A program made the position numbers and the translations under genes. 64,000 bases of DNA. It comes from Paraburkholderia caribensis (GTDB lineage Bacteria > Pseudomonadota > Gammaproteobacteria > Burkholderiales > Burkholderiaceae). Position 1 is the first letter of the stretch; each line of letters opens with the position of its first letter. The notes below the pieces were generated by a model. The model was not told where the DNA came from, made no database searches, and saw only the letters and a list, made by a program, of their open reading frames with translations. The DNA lies in the NCBI RefSeq assembly GCF_002902945.1, contig NZ_CP026102.1, forward strand, positions 2,790,001-2,854,000. The letters are read 5' to 3'. Positions 8,933 through 18,090 of this stretch are shown here, in pieces.

Positions 8933-11900
8933 GTGAAAACCAAAATACGCTATGGGTCGTCATTGCTCGTAATTGCCGCGTGCCTGGCAGTTGCCGGTCT
9001 CTTAGGCTTTACCGTAGAAAAGGGCGCGCTCTTCGCATGGTTCAGTTCGCACCGTTTGGCTTCGATCTTGATAGGCGGCATAGTGGTCGTGTTTGCGTAT
9101 GCCGCGTATTCAAAGAGATCGGCGGAAGAGCGCGAAGTAGAGGCGCTGATTGAGAAAGAAGGGCTCCGACCAACCGTTATTGCCGACGGTGATTCAGGGA
9201 CCAAGGTCGTCGGTGCAGATTTGGATCCTCTTCGCCAATGGCTGCGAGAGAGCAACGGCCTCCGTTGGCGCTACCGCCAACCCTGGCTCTTGCTAACCGG
9301 CAACGACACCGCCATCACCAGCCTGGTCCCCGAACTCAAAAACCAATGCTGGCACATCACCGACGACGCCATCCTCCTCTGGCAAAAGCCTGTAGCCGAA
9401 GGCCGCCCCGACGACACCTGGCTGCGTGAGCTATACAAACTGCGCCGCCGCCGCCCGGTCGACGCGATCGTGGTAGTCGGCGATGCCGCGTCCAACGCTC
9501 CAACGCCAAGCCGTGACACCAACGCCGCCGGCATCCAGCTCGCGCACATCGCTTCGCGGCTGCGCTGGTCTGCACCTGTGTACGTGCTCGACTATCCCGA
9601 ACTCACGACCAAGGCAGTTGTAACGCCGCCCCTCATCGGCTGCGAGTTCGAGAACGCCTCCAGCGCACGCGCGATCGAAACCGCGCTTCTCGCGCTGAAC
9701 ACGCGACTGGCCGATGTGAGCATTGCGCAGATGGCAAGCGACGACAGCAATCGCTACACAGGCCAATTGTCCCAATACCTCGATAAGCGCATCGCGCCAC
9801 TGTCAACGTGGATTGCAGGGATCAACTCCCGCCAACGCCGCGCAATCAACGTGCGCGGGGTGTTCTTCGCTTCCCGCAAGCAGTCGGATCAGACCGAAAG
9901 CACGAACGCGGCACCCGGCATCGGTGAGCACCTCTGGTCTCACCTCGCCACCGACGCCCTCCGCACAGGCGGCCACCGCATCGGCCTGCATCCCGTCAGC
10001 GTCTTCTCGACTGCAACACTCGCAGCCATCGCACTATGGACCACAGGCCTGCTCCTCTCCGCCGCCACCAACGCCCGCGACCTGGTCCTCACCAGCGAAG
10101 CCGTGCACAACCTGAACACTGCGCGAGACTCCGCCACGCGTCTGCGCAACCTGCTCGCACTCCAGCAACGCATCGCACTGTACGAAGACCGCATACAGCA
10201 CCACGCTCCGCTCCCAACCCGCTTCGGCCTGAACCACGACGCACCAACACTCGCGGCCATCTGGAAGCCCTACTCGCGCACCGCCCGCGACACGCTTATC
10301 ACACCCGTACAGCAGAACCTCGAAGCGCAACTGGTCGATCTTAACCAGATGCAGACCGCCCAGTTCGATAGCCAGACGAGCCAGCTTGCGCAGGACGGTC
10401 ACAAGACCTTGAAGACCTACCTGATGATGTCGGAGCCTGCAAACGCCGATCCATCGTTCATGACGCCATTGCTGCCGCACTACTGGAACATCGCCGCCGA
10501 CCTGCCGCCAGGCGAGAAGCTCGACCTCTCGCAGCGTCTGCTCGGCTTCTACGCGGAGCACCTGAAACAGCACCCGGAATGGCGCATCGACGCCCGCGAC
10601 GACCTCATCAACGGCTCGCGTCAGACATTGCTCGTCGTGATCGGCGTAAAGAATTCCGAAGACACGATCTATCAGGACATCGTCGCGTCCGTCGGCAGGA
10701 AGTATCCGGACCAGACGCTCGCCTCTCTGACAGCCGGCACCGACACACGTGGCCTGTTCCGCACCTCGGCCTTCGTTCCCGGCGTATTCACGCGCGAGGC
10801 GTGGGAGGGCACGATCGCCCAGGCCATCGACGACGCCGCAAAACACAACGGCACCGCCAGCGACTGGGTGCTCGCCGGCGCCAACACGACAAACAGCACA
10901 CAGCAAGCGCAAACCGCATCGTCTCCCGAGGCGCTGAAAGCCGCCCTCATCAGCCATTACTTCGCCGACTACGCCGAACACTGGCAAGCCTTCATGAACA
11001 CGATCCAGTGGGAGCGCGCACCGTCGATGCCCGCCGCCATCGGTCAGTTGAAGGCCATGGCCGACGCGCGCCAGTCGCCACTGATCGCGTTGATGAAGTC
11101 GCTCGAGTATCAGGGCAGCGCGGGCGCCCAGAAGGCCTCACTATCCGACACGCTCGTCACGAAGGCGCAGAACATCTTCGGCGGCAACAAGGCCGATGAA
11201 CCGCAGGCAGCACGCCCCGATCCCGCAGGGCCACTCGGGCCGTCGTTCGGTCCCGTGCTGCGCCTCGTCGCACAGGGCACGGGCGGCGATGCCCCCTCAT
11301 CGAACAACAAGACGGCAGCCGGCTACAGCGATCTGAGCCTGCAACGCTATCTGGAGCGCGTCACGACGTTACGGCTGCGGCTGCAGCAGATCGGCGACAG
11401 CCCGGACGCCGACGCACAGGCGCGGCAGGTCGCGCAAACGCTTTTCCAGGGCAAAGGCTCGGAACTCGCCGACACGCAGTCCTACGCGCGCCTGATCGCC
11501 GCGAGCGTCGGCGCGCAATGGGCGGGCATGGGCGATGCCCTGTTCGTGCGCCCCGTCGCGCAGGCCTTGCAGACCGTGCTCCAGCCTGCCCAGGCGAGCC
11601 TGAACGAAGCCTGGCAGCAGAGCATCGTCTCGGCGTGGAACCGCTCGTTCGCGGGACGCTATCCCTTCACCAGCACCGCCAACGACGCCTCGCTGCCCGA
11701 ACTCGCGCGCTTCCTGCGACCGCAAGGCGGCCTGATCGCCGCGTTTCTCGCGAGCCAGCTTGCGGGCGTGCTGGAGTTGCAGGGCGACCAATGGATGCCC
11801 GTCACCACGGCAACGTCCTCGCTCGTCTTCGATCCGTCATTCCTTACCGCTATCAACACGCTGCAACGGATTGCAGGGCACCTGCTCGCGCAGGGCGAGC

Positions 11901-12514
11901 CGCAGTATCGGGTCGAATTCAAACCCGTGCCGTCGCCGGGCATCACGGATACGCTGCTCACCGTCGATGGCCAGAAGCTGCACTACTTCAACCAGCAGGA
12001 AACCTGGCAACCGATGAACTGGCCATCGAACGATCCGCAGAGAACGGGCACGCGCCTCGAATGGCAGACGGAGAAGGCAGGCACGAACCGCAGTCTGGAG
12101 TTCGACGGGCGCTGGGCATTCGTGCGCATGCTCGAACACGCGCGCGTGGAACCCGTCGATAGCGCAACGTACATGCTCACCTGGCAGGCTTCGCCGTTCG
12201 TGCGTGAAATCAGGCCGGCCGCCGCGAAGTCCGCCAGCGACCCCGCCTACGACATCGATACGCTCATCGCACAGGAGCCCGGCAAGCCTGCGCCTGGCAG
12301 CGACACGCATGCACTGGGCTACATGATGCGCACCGACGTGGGTAAAGGTCCGCTCGAACTGCTTGCGCTCAAGGGTTTCGTGCTGCCTTCGCGCATCTTC
12401 GTGAGCCGCTCACCGGGCACGGCGAACATGGCAAGGGACAACAGTCCGCCGCCTTTGCCGAAGGCCGCGCTTGAAGCGGGCAAACGCGCGGCCATACCGC
12501 TGCCGCAGAGCTGA
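8933..12514 (+). CDS. tssM: T6SS membrane-complex protein TssM (IcmF/VasK family)
   Basis: This 1193-residue inner-membrane protein starts at GTG 8933. It has two N-terminal helices (about 8-27 and 43-60), a cytoplasmic region (61-360), a third helix (about 363-382) and a large periplasmic domain ending in the TssM C-terminal segment (LPSRIFVSRS). TssM bridges TssL and the lipoprotein TssJ to form the envelope channel. Many TssM proteins carry a Walker A loop in the cytoplasmic domain. Here the equivalent site reads LLLTGNDTAITS (residues 119-130), which lacks the GK[ST] signature, so nucleotide binding is doubtful. The Walker-B-like position reads TDDAILLW. It starts a run of tss genes (M-A-F-G-J). 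The family call is firm; loss of the P-loop is read directly. Confidence 0.92.
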   Translation: MKTKIRYGSSLLVIAACLAVAGLLGFTVEKGALFAWFSSHRLASILIGGIVVVFAYAAYSKRSAEEREVEALIEKEGLRPTVIADGDSGTKVVGADLDPLRQWLRESNGLRWRYRQPWLLLTGNDTAITSLVPELKNQCWHITDDAILLWQKPVAEGRPDDTWLRELYKLRRRRPVDAIVVVGDAASNAPTPSRDTNAAGIQLAHIASRLRWSAPVYVLDYPELTTKAVVTPPLIGCEFENASSARAIETALLALNTRLADVSIAQMASDDSNRYTGQLSQYLDKRIAPLSTWIAGINSRQRRAINVRGVFFASRKQSDQTESTNAAPGIGEHLWSHLATDALRTGGHRIGLHPVSVFSTATLAAIALWTTGLLLSAATNARDLVLTSEAVHNLNTARDSATRLRNLLALQQRIALYEDRIQHHAPLPTRFGLNHDAPTLAAIWKPYSRTARDTLITPVQQNLEAQLVDLNQMQTAQFDSQTSQLAQDGHKTLKTYLMMSEPANADPSFMTPLLPHYWNIAADLPPGEKLDLSQRLLGFYAEHLKQHPEWRIDARDDLINGSRQTLLVVIGVKNSEDTIYQDIVASVGRKYPDQTLASLTAGTDTRGLFRTSAFVPGVFTREAWEGTIAQAIDDAAKHNGTASDWVLAGANTTNSTQQAQTASSPEALKAALISHYFADYAEHWQAFMNTIQWERAPSMPAAIGQLKAMADARQSPLIALMKSLEYQGSAGAQKASLSDTLVTKAQNIFGGNKADEPQAARPDPAGPLGPSFGPVLRLVAQGTGGDAPSSNNKTAAGYSDLSLQRYLERVTTLRLRLQQIGDSPDADAQARQVAQTLFQGKGSELADTQSYARLIAASVGAQWAGMGDALFVRPVAQALQTVLQPAQASLNEAWQQSIVSAWNRSFAGRYPFTSTANDASLPELARFLRPQGGLIAAFLASQLAGVLELQGDQWMPVTTATSSLVFDPSFLTAINTLQRIAGHLLAQGEPQYRVEFKPVPSPGITDTLLTVDGQKLHYFNQQETWQPMNWPSNDPQRTGTRLEWQTEKAGTNRSLEFDGRWAFVRMLEHARVEPVDSATYMLTWQASPFVREIRPAAAKSASDPAYDIDTLIAQEPGKPAPGSDTHALGYMMRTDVGKGPLELLALKGFVLPSRIFVSRSPGTANMARDNSPPPLPKAALEAGKRAAIPLPQS

Positions 12515-12550
12515 ACTGAACTGAGCCAACGAACAGTCCAATAAAAAACA

Positions 12551-14158
12551 ATGAAATTCTCCAACCTCCTCGACGCGCTATTCGGCACCCGCCCGCCATC
12601 CGACCTTGCGCGCTCGACACAATCGCGTTGGGACGACTGGCTCGCGCCCATCAGCGAAGACATGCCGACGGGCAGCGATCCCGCCTACGACGACGACTTT
12701 CTGGCGATCAAGGAAGAAGTCGCCAGGCTCGGCGGTATCGACGATACGAAGATCGTCGATACCGCCGAACGGTTGCTCAAACACGGCGCGAAAGACGTTC
12801 GCGTCGCGGCCTACTACATTTACGGTCGCATGCGTCGCGACGGCGCGGAAGGCGTGGCATCCGGCTTTGAACTGCTGTCGGCACTGGTCGACCGGTTCGG
12901 CGAAGGGTTGCTGCCCGGGCGGGTCGCCACGCGCAAGACCGCATTCGAATGGCTCGCGGGAACGACATTCGCCGACCGTCTCGATCGCGTGAACGGACTG
13001 AGCGGGGCGCTGCTCGAACGCACGCTTTCGGCGCTCGCGCTGATCGTCGAACGCACGTCGCAGTGGCCCGAAGCCGCGCGCCCGGCCCTGGAGCCGCTGT
13101 TCCGCCGTTTCGAGAACCGCCTCGAAACGCCACAACCTTCAGATCTCGCGCCAGGCGTCCCGAGCGCATCGGCATCGAACGCGGCCGCCGGCAGCGGCCC
13201 TGCCGTCACGCTTGCAGGAAGCACAACGGTCGCTTCAACAAGCGATCTGCTCGACCGCGCCCGGCATATGGCGCAATTCCTTCGCGAGCAACCGCACGGT
13301 TATCTGGCCGCATACCGGTTGATGCGTTGCGTGCGTTGGGACACGCTCACGGAAGTGCCGCCTCACGAGGCTAGCGGCAAGACGCGGCTCGTCGCACCAC
13401 GCGCGGAACTGCGCGCAAACCTGAAACGGCTGGTGCTGCAAAAGCAATGGCCTGAGCTTCTCGAACGGATCGAGAGTGCGTTTGCGGAAGGCGCGAACCA
13501 TTTCTGGCTCGACCTCCAGTACTACGCGTTCACTGCGCAGGAACACGCGGGCGGCGAATACGCCCGCGTACGCGAACTCGTCGCAACTGACTGCGCACTG
13601 ATGCTCGAGCGTCTGGCGGGACTGGAACGTCTGTCATTCACAGACGGTTCGCCGTTCGCCGACGACACCACGCTCGAGTGGATCGCCCGTCACGCGACGG
13701 TGCGCGACGTCGAGAAAGGCGACATGGTCGCGCCGATCAGTGTCGGATCGGCGGACAACGACTGGGCCGAAACGGAATCGCAGGCGTACGACCTCGCGAC
13801 GAATCAGGGCATCGAAGCGGCGTTTTCATGGCTGCAACGTCTGCCCACGCACGGCGGCGAGCATGGCGAACGCGAACACTTCCTTCGACAGTTCGTGATG
13901 GCGCGTGTCGCGGAACGGGCGCAGCGCCCCGACACCGCGCTGCATCTGCTCGCCTCGCTCGACGAGTTCACGCGGCGCTTTCAGCTTGCCGCATGGGAGC
14001 CGTCACTCGCTTTCGAGGTCAAGCTTCAGTTGCTGAATCTGCTGAAAATCCGCGTCAACCGAAAGGACGCCGACAAGACCACGCTCGCCGCGCGAATCGA
14101 CTCGCTGGCGGCCGAACTGACGGCAATCGATCCGGCGCGCGCCGTCGTGCTGGCCTGA
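12551..14158 (+). CDS. tssA: T6SS protein TssA (ImpA N-terminal domain)
   Basis: This 535-residue protein contains the ImpA N-terminal signature WLAPISEDMPTGSDPAYDDDF at about residues 30-50, followed by a helical domain. A Pro/Ala/Ser-rich linker lies around 195-220, and the C-terminal half resembles the VasJ-type extension. TssA primes sheath and tube assembly at the baseplate and may cap the growing end. The length matches the long TssA class. It starts at ATG 12551, 36 bases after tssM, and is followed by tssF after 51 bases, consistent with one transcript. Confidence 0.9.
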   Translation: MKFSNLLDALFGTRPPSDLARSTQSRWDDWLAPISEDMPTGSDPAYDDDFLAIKEEVARLGGIDDTKIVDTAERLLKHGAKDVRVAAYYIYGRMRRDGAEGVASGFELLSALVDRFGEGLLPGRVATRKTAFEWLAGTTFADRLDRVNGLSGALLERTLSALALIVERTSQWPEAARPALEPLFRRFENRLETPQPSDLAPGVPSASASNAAAGSGPAVTLAGSTTVASTSDLLDRARHMAQFLREQPHGYLAAYRLMRCVRWDTLTEVPPHEASGKTRLVAPRAELRANLKRLVLQKQWPELLERIESAFAEGANHFWLDLQYYAFTAQEHAGGEYARVRELVATDCALMLERLAGLERLSFTDGSPFADDTTLEWIARHATVRDVEKGDMVAPISVGSADNDWAETESQAYDLATNQGIEAAFSWLQRLPTHGGEHGEREHFLRQFVMARVAERAQRPDTALHLLASLDEFTRRFQLAAWEPSLAFEVKLQLLNLLKIRVNRKDADKTTLAARIDSLAAELTAIDPARAVVLA

Positions 14159-14209
14159 TCGCGCGACAGCCTCAACCGCTGACTAACCGGACACGGACAC
14201 ACACCTGCA

Positions 14210-16009
14210 ATGAGTTCTCCCACCAAGGACAGCGACATCCTCCGCTATTACGAAGCGGAAATGCGCTACCTGCGCGACGCCGGCAAGGAATTCTCCCGCG
14301 CATTTCCTGACCGCGCGCGCATGCTCAATATCGATCGCATCGGCGATCGCGATCCTCACGTCGAGCGCCTGTTTGAAGGCTTCGCATTTCTGATGGCGCG
14401 CCTACGTCACAAGCTCGACGACGAGTTGCCCGAATTGACAGAAGGTCTGGTCAGCATGCTGTGGCCGCACTATCTGCGCATGATTCCATCGCTGTCCATC
14501 CTGGAGATGATTCCGACGCCGGGTGCGCTGCAAAAGCACGAGACGCTGCCCGCCGGACTCGAAGCGCTGTCCGAGCCAATGGGCGACGACGGCGAGGCAT
14601 GCATCTATCGGACCACACAACCAGTCGATCTCTACCCGCTGCATCTGACGGAAGCGAACACCTATGCCCGCGAAGACGGCCGCTCCGTGATCCGTCTTCG
14701 GCTGGAACTCCAGCCGCAGGCCCGGCGCGAACAGCTCCAGGTGCCGCGTCTGCGTCTCTATCTCAACGCCGACCGCCCGGTCGCGCTCACGCTGTATTCC
14801 GCGTTGACAGCCGTACCCCTCGCCGTGCAGGTCCGCGTGCCGGGCTTTCCGCAAGAGCGTCCGGGCGCGCCGCAACCCATGCCCGGACTGCGCATCGAGC
14901 CCGCGGGCTTCGCCGCCGAAGAGCGTCTCTGGCCGAAAGCCGACAACGCGTTCGGGGGCTATCAGTTGCTGCTCGAGTACTTCACTTTCCCCGGAAAGTT
15001 CATGTTCGTCGACCTCGTCGGTCTCGACATTCAGGCGGTGCCCGCTTCCGCGAGCCACTTCGATGTCGAGATCGTGCTGGCTCAGCCGTACCCCGACGAC
15101 ATGCGTTTCAACGCGGACAACGTGCGCCTCTACTGCACGCCGATCATCAACCTGTTTGCGCTCGAAGCCGCACCAATCACCGTCACGCAGTTCGAGACCG
15201 AGTACCGCGTGAACGCGCGCGAACAATATGGCGCGAGCGTCGAAGTCTATTGCGTCGATTCCGTCCAGGGTTTCGAAGCAGGCACAGGCCAGCGCTTCGA
15301 ATACGTGCCTTTCGCAGCGTTTCGTCATCGCGGCGGCATGCTGCGCCATGAAATGCCAGAGCGCTACTTCCATACCCGCGTACGGCGTGGACCGGCCGGC
15401 CGGTTCGACACGTGGCTGGTGCTCGGCGGACACGTATGGGAACGGGCTGACGCGCTGCCGAAGGAAACGCTGTCGCTGTCAGTGACGGGCACCAACGGCA
15501 TGCTGCCGCGCAAGGCGCTGCGCGAAGCGGGCATCAACCGGATGCGCGGCGGCTTCACGAACATCGGCGCCGTGCGCAATCTGTGCGCACCAACCCTGCC
15601 CGTCTATCCGCCAACGGGCGACCGCTTCCAGTGGCGCGTGCTGTCGCATCTCGCGCCGAACTACCTGTCGCTGCTGAACGCTGAAATCCTGCGCGGCAGT
15701 CTCGCGCTCTACGACTGGACGGACGGCGAGTTGAACCGTCGGCGCATCGATGCCATCACCGATGTCCAGCATCGGCTCTTGCAGAAACTGGTGCGTGGCG
15801 GCTTGCAACGCGGCGTCGAGATAATCGTCACGATCGACAGCGGCCGTTTCGCGGGCAACGGCGATCTCGAACTGTTCGGCGGCATGTTGAACCGGTTCCT
15901 CGGGCTGTACGCGTCGCTCAACCTCTACACCAAGCTCGTCATCGTCTCGCAGCCAACGGGACGGCGCATCGAATGGCCCGACACCAAGGGGGAAGGAGCA
16001 CCGTTTTGA
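14210..16009 (+). CDS. tssF: T6SS baseplate protein TssF (VasA/ImpG)
   Basis: This 599-residue protein is of full family length. It opens with the typical YYEAEMRYLRDAGKEFSRAFP segment (split here as YYEAEMRYLR then EFSRAFPDRA). It continues with DPHVERLFEGFAFL and LPELTEGLVSMLWPHYLR, hallmarks of TssF, which forms the baseplate wedge with TssG, TssE and TssK. The C-terminus has the expected RFAGNGDLELFGGMLNRFL segment. Its stop overlaps the start of tssG by 4 bases (TTGA), so the two wedge subunits are probably translationally coupled. Confidence 0.95.
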   Translation: MSSPTKDSDILRYYEAEMRYLRDAGKEFSRAFPDRARMLNIDRIGDRDPHVERLFEGFAFLMARLRHKLDDELPELTEGLVSMLWPHYLRMIPSLSILEMIPTPGALQKHETLPAGLEALSEPMGDDGEACIYRTTQPVDLYPLHLTEANTYAREDGRSVIRLRLELQPQARREQLQVPRLRLYLNADRPVALTLYSALTAVPLAVQVRVPGFPQERPGAPQPMPGLRIEPAGFAAEERLWPKADNAFGGYQLLLEYFTFPGKFMFVDLVGLDIQAVPASASHFDVEIVLAQPYPDDMRFNADNVRLYCTPIINLFALEAAPITVTQFETEYRVNAREQYGASVEVYCVDSVQGFEAGTGQRFEYVPFAAFRHRGGMLRHEMPERYFHTRVRRGPAGRFDTWLVLGGHVWERADALPKETLSLSVTGTNGMLPRKALREAGINRMRGGFTNIGAVRNLCAPTLPVYPPTGDRFQWRVLSHLAPNYLSLLNAEILRGSLALYDWTDGELNRRRIDAITDVQHRLLQKLVRGGLQRGVEIIVTIDSGRFAGNGDLELFGGMLNRFLGLYASLNLYTKLVIVSQPTGRRIEWPDTKGEGAPF

Positions 16010-17082
16010 ACGACCCGCATTTCGCGCTTTTGCGATCCACCCGTCACGACACCATCGACACCGTCGACGCCGAACGCACGTTGCTGCCCGCGCTGCTCGA
16101 TCACGCGACGCAGATGAACTTCTTCCGCTTCTGCCAGCTCATCGAACTGGCCGCGCCGGATCGCCCGCCCATCGGCACGACGGATTCGCCAGCGGACGAA
16201 CCCGTCCGCTTTCGTTCGCACGCGCGCCTGGGGTTTCCGCGTCGCGAGATCGATGCGATCGAAAGCGATCCCGACGACCCGCTGAAACCGCCGTCCGTCG
16301 TGACGACTTTTCTGGGTCTTTATGGTGTCGATGCGCGCATGCCATCGTACTTTGCCGACGAGGTCGCGCAAAACCGCGAGGGCGCAGAACCGCTCGCCGC
16401 GTTTCTCGATCTCTTCCATCACCGCGTCGTCACGCAGTACTACCGCGTATGGCGCAAGTATCGCTATCCGGCCGGCTTCAGAAAGGACGGCACCGACGAG
16501 GTCTCGCGCTACCTGCTCAGCTATGCGGGACTCGGCATCGGCACGCCTGACATGGCGCGCGCGGTCGGCACACGCAAGCTGCTGTCGATGCTCGGTCTCG
16601 CCGGTCACAAGACGCGCACGGCTGAAGGGCTTGCGGGCGTGCTTCGGCACGCGGTGCCCGATACGGATGTCGACGTCGAAGAGTTTCATTCTGTCTGGGT
16701 CAACGCGACCGGCGATCCGCGGGCGGCGCTAGGCGAGTCCTGTCTGCTCGGCCGCGGCTTCTACGACAGAAGCAACAGCGTGCGGATCGTGCTCACGCCG
16801 AACACGCGCGAATCCGTGCTTGCGCTGCTGCCTGGTCACACCGCGCATCGCGAGGTGATGACGCTGCTGCGCTTCTACCTTGGCTACGAAGCGCAAGCGA
16901 ACCTCGAAATGCACGTCGCTGCCGACCTGATGCCGCCACAGAAGCTCAGCGCGGATGAAGTGCGGCTCGGCTTCACGACGCGCCTGGCTGGCGCGGGGCT
17001 GTCGACCCGCGACGGCGGGCACACCCGCGTGCAACTCGGCGTATGGACGGGCAGCAGCGGCGATTGCCCGCCAATGCATTGA
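16006..17082 (+). CDS. tssG: T6SS baseplate protein TssG (VasB/ImpH)
   Basis: This 358-residue protein has TssG features: a NFFRFCQLIEL segment near residue 36, VRFRSHARLGFP near 65, and FLGLYGVDARMPSYF near 95. I place the start at TTG 16006, within the TTGA overlap with the tssF stop, because a strong GGAAGGAG site lies at 15991-15998. An upstream in-frame ATG at 15973 would put 11 extra residues inside tssF and has no better site. TssG pairs with TssF in the baseplate wedge. The length agrees with the family. Confidence 0.92.
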   Translation: MNDPHFALLRSTRHDTIDTVDAERTLLPALLDHATQMNFFRFCQLIELAAPDRPPIGTTDSPADEPVRFRSHARLGFPRREIDAIESDPDDPLKPPSVVTTFLGLYGVDARMPSYFADEVAQNREGAEPLAAFLDLFHHRVVTQYYRVWRKYRYPAGFRKDGTDEVSRYLLSYAGLGIGTPDMARAVGTRKLLSMLGLAGHKTRTAEGLAGVLRHAVPDTDVDVEEFHSVWVNATGDPRAALGESCLLGRGFYDRSNSVRIVLTPNTRESVLALLPGHTAHREVMTLLRFYLGYEAQANLEMHVAADLMPPQKLSADEVRLGFTTRLAGAGLSTRDGGHTRVQLGVWTGSSGDCPPMH

Positions 17083-17113
17083 TCGACAGAACACCTCAAA
17101 CGAATCCGAAACC

Positions 17114-17776
17114 ATGAACTGGAAAACGAACGCGCCCGGCGTGGGCGCATTGATGTTGACTGCGTTGACCCTGGCAGGATGCGGACTCACTCAGGCCGTG
17201 TCCGACAACACGGTAGATGCGGCGAAATGGGTCTTCACGACTCAGGTCAAGACAATGAGTGTCGATCTCGTCAGCCGCGCTTCGCTGAACGAGAACGCCG
17301 TTGGTCAATCGCTGTCGACGGTCGTGCGGCTGTATCAGTTGAAGGATGCGCAGAGCTTCCAGCAACTCGAGTACGCGCAACTGCAAACCGACGATCTGGA
17401 CGCGCTGAAGGCCGATCTGCTCGCAACCCGTGATGTCGTGCTACGCCCCAACGCCAGCGCCAGCATCAACGAGCCGATGAAAGAAGACACACAGTATGTC
17501 GGTGTCGTCGCGCTCTTTCGCAATCCGGACCGCGACTCGACGTGGAAGCTGGTGGTCCCGAAGAAGCAATGGAAGAAGACCGATCCCGTGAAGATCGTGG
17601 TGCGCGGCAATGTGATGGAACTCACGGAGGCGAAGCCGGAGCCGGTGAAGCACGACGCGCCACAGCAGAGTGCGCCCAATGCCGCCAGCGCTCCGGCTAC
17701 GGCAACGCAGAAAGCGAAGGCCGCTGCAGCGATCACGACGGGGTCCATCACGGGGGTTCAGCCAGTCGAAGATTAA
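17114..17776 (+). CDS. tssJ: T6SS outer-membrane lipoprotein TssJ (VasD)
   Basis: This 220-residue protein starts at ATG 17114. The signal peptide ends in the lipobox LAGC (Cys about residue 24), so it is a lipoprotein. The TssJ domain follows, with ASLNENAVGQSLSTVVRLYQL and QLKDAQSFQ as recognisable strands. The C-terminus is an unusual Ala/Lys/Gln-rich tail of about 55 residues beyond the normal domain. TssJ anchors TssM to the outer membrane. A longer in-frame reading from 16955 overlaps tssG and lacks a signal peptide, so it was rejected. This is the last tss gene here. Confidence 0.9.
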   Translation: MNWKTNAPGVGALMLTALTLAGCGLTQAVSDNTVDAAKWVFTTQVKTMSVDLVSRASLNENAVGQSLSTVVRLYQLKDAQSFQQLEYAQLQTDDLDALKADLLATRDVVLRPNASASINEPMKEDTQYVGVVALFRNPDRDSTWKLVVPKKQWKKTDPVKIVVRGNVMELTEAKPEPVKHDAPQQSAPNAASAPATATQKAKAAAAITTGSITGVQPVED

Positions 17777-17785
17777 CCGCCCTTT

Positions 17786-17815
17786 GGCCGTCGACGCACG
17801 CGCGCACCGACGGCC
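17786..17815 (+). terminator. Hairpin after tssJ, possible terminator
   Basis: Perfect 8-bp arms GGCCGTCG (17786-17793) and CGACGGCC (17808-17815) flank a 14-base loop, starting 10 bases after the tssJ stop. There is no T-tract, so it may be a weak or Rho-assisted end rather than an intrinsic terminator. Nothing else was recognised between here and the AT-rich promoter region at about 18010. Confidence 0.35.
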
Positions 17816-18009
17816 GATCTGCCCGCAACGCGGCATTGCCTTCGGCAAGACCGCTTCCCACGCTGCCGTCGAGCAGCACCTCTCTCGTCTCACTGCCGCT
17901 CACGCGGCGGTGCGCCATCCCCAAGCCTGATCTGAACGAACGCCCGTCGACGATCGACTGGCGCTGCGAAAGTACTCATTCCCTCTCCCTCGTACAAACC
18001 CCCATCTGA

Positions 18010-18060
18010 GCGAAAAAATATTTTCACAAGATAATTTTCATGTAAATTCACTTTCATTCA
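18010..18060. promoter_or_regulatory. AT-rich promoter/operator region upstream of rpiR operon
   Basis: A sharply AT-rich patch in GC-rich DNA lies just before the rpiR gene. It holds three TTTCA motifs at 18022, 18036 and 18052 (read as TGAAA on the other strand), and a dyad AAAATATTTT at 18015-18024. RpiR-family regulators commonly bind GAAA/TTTC-type sites, so autoregulation is plausible. This is inference. Confidence 0.4.
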
Positions 18061-18090
18061 AGTCAGCCCGACAGATTCGCTCCGACACTC

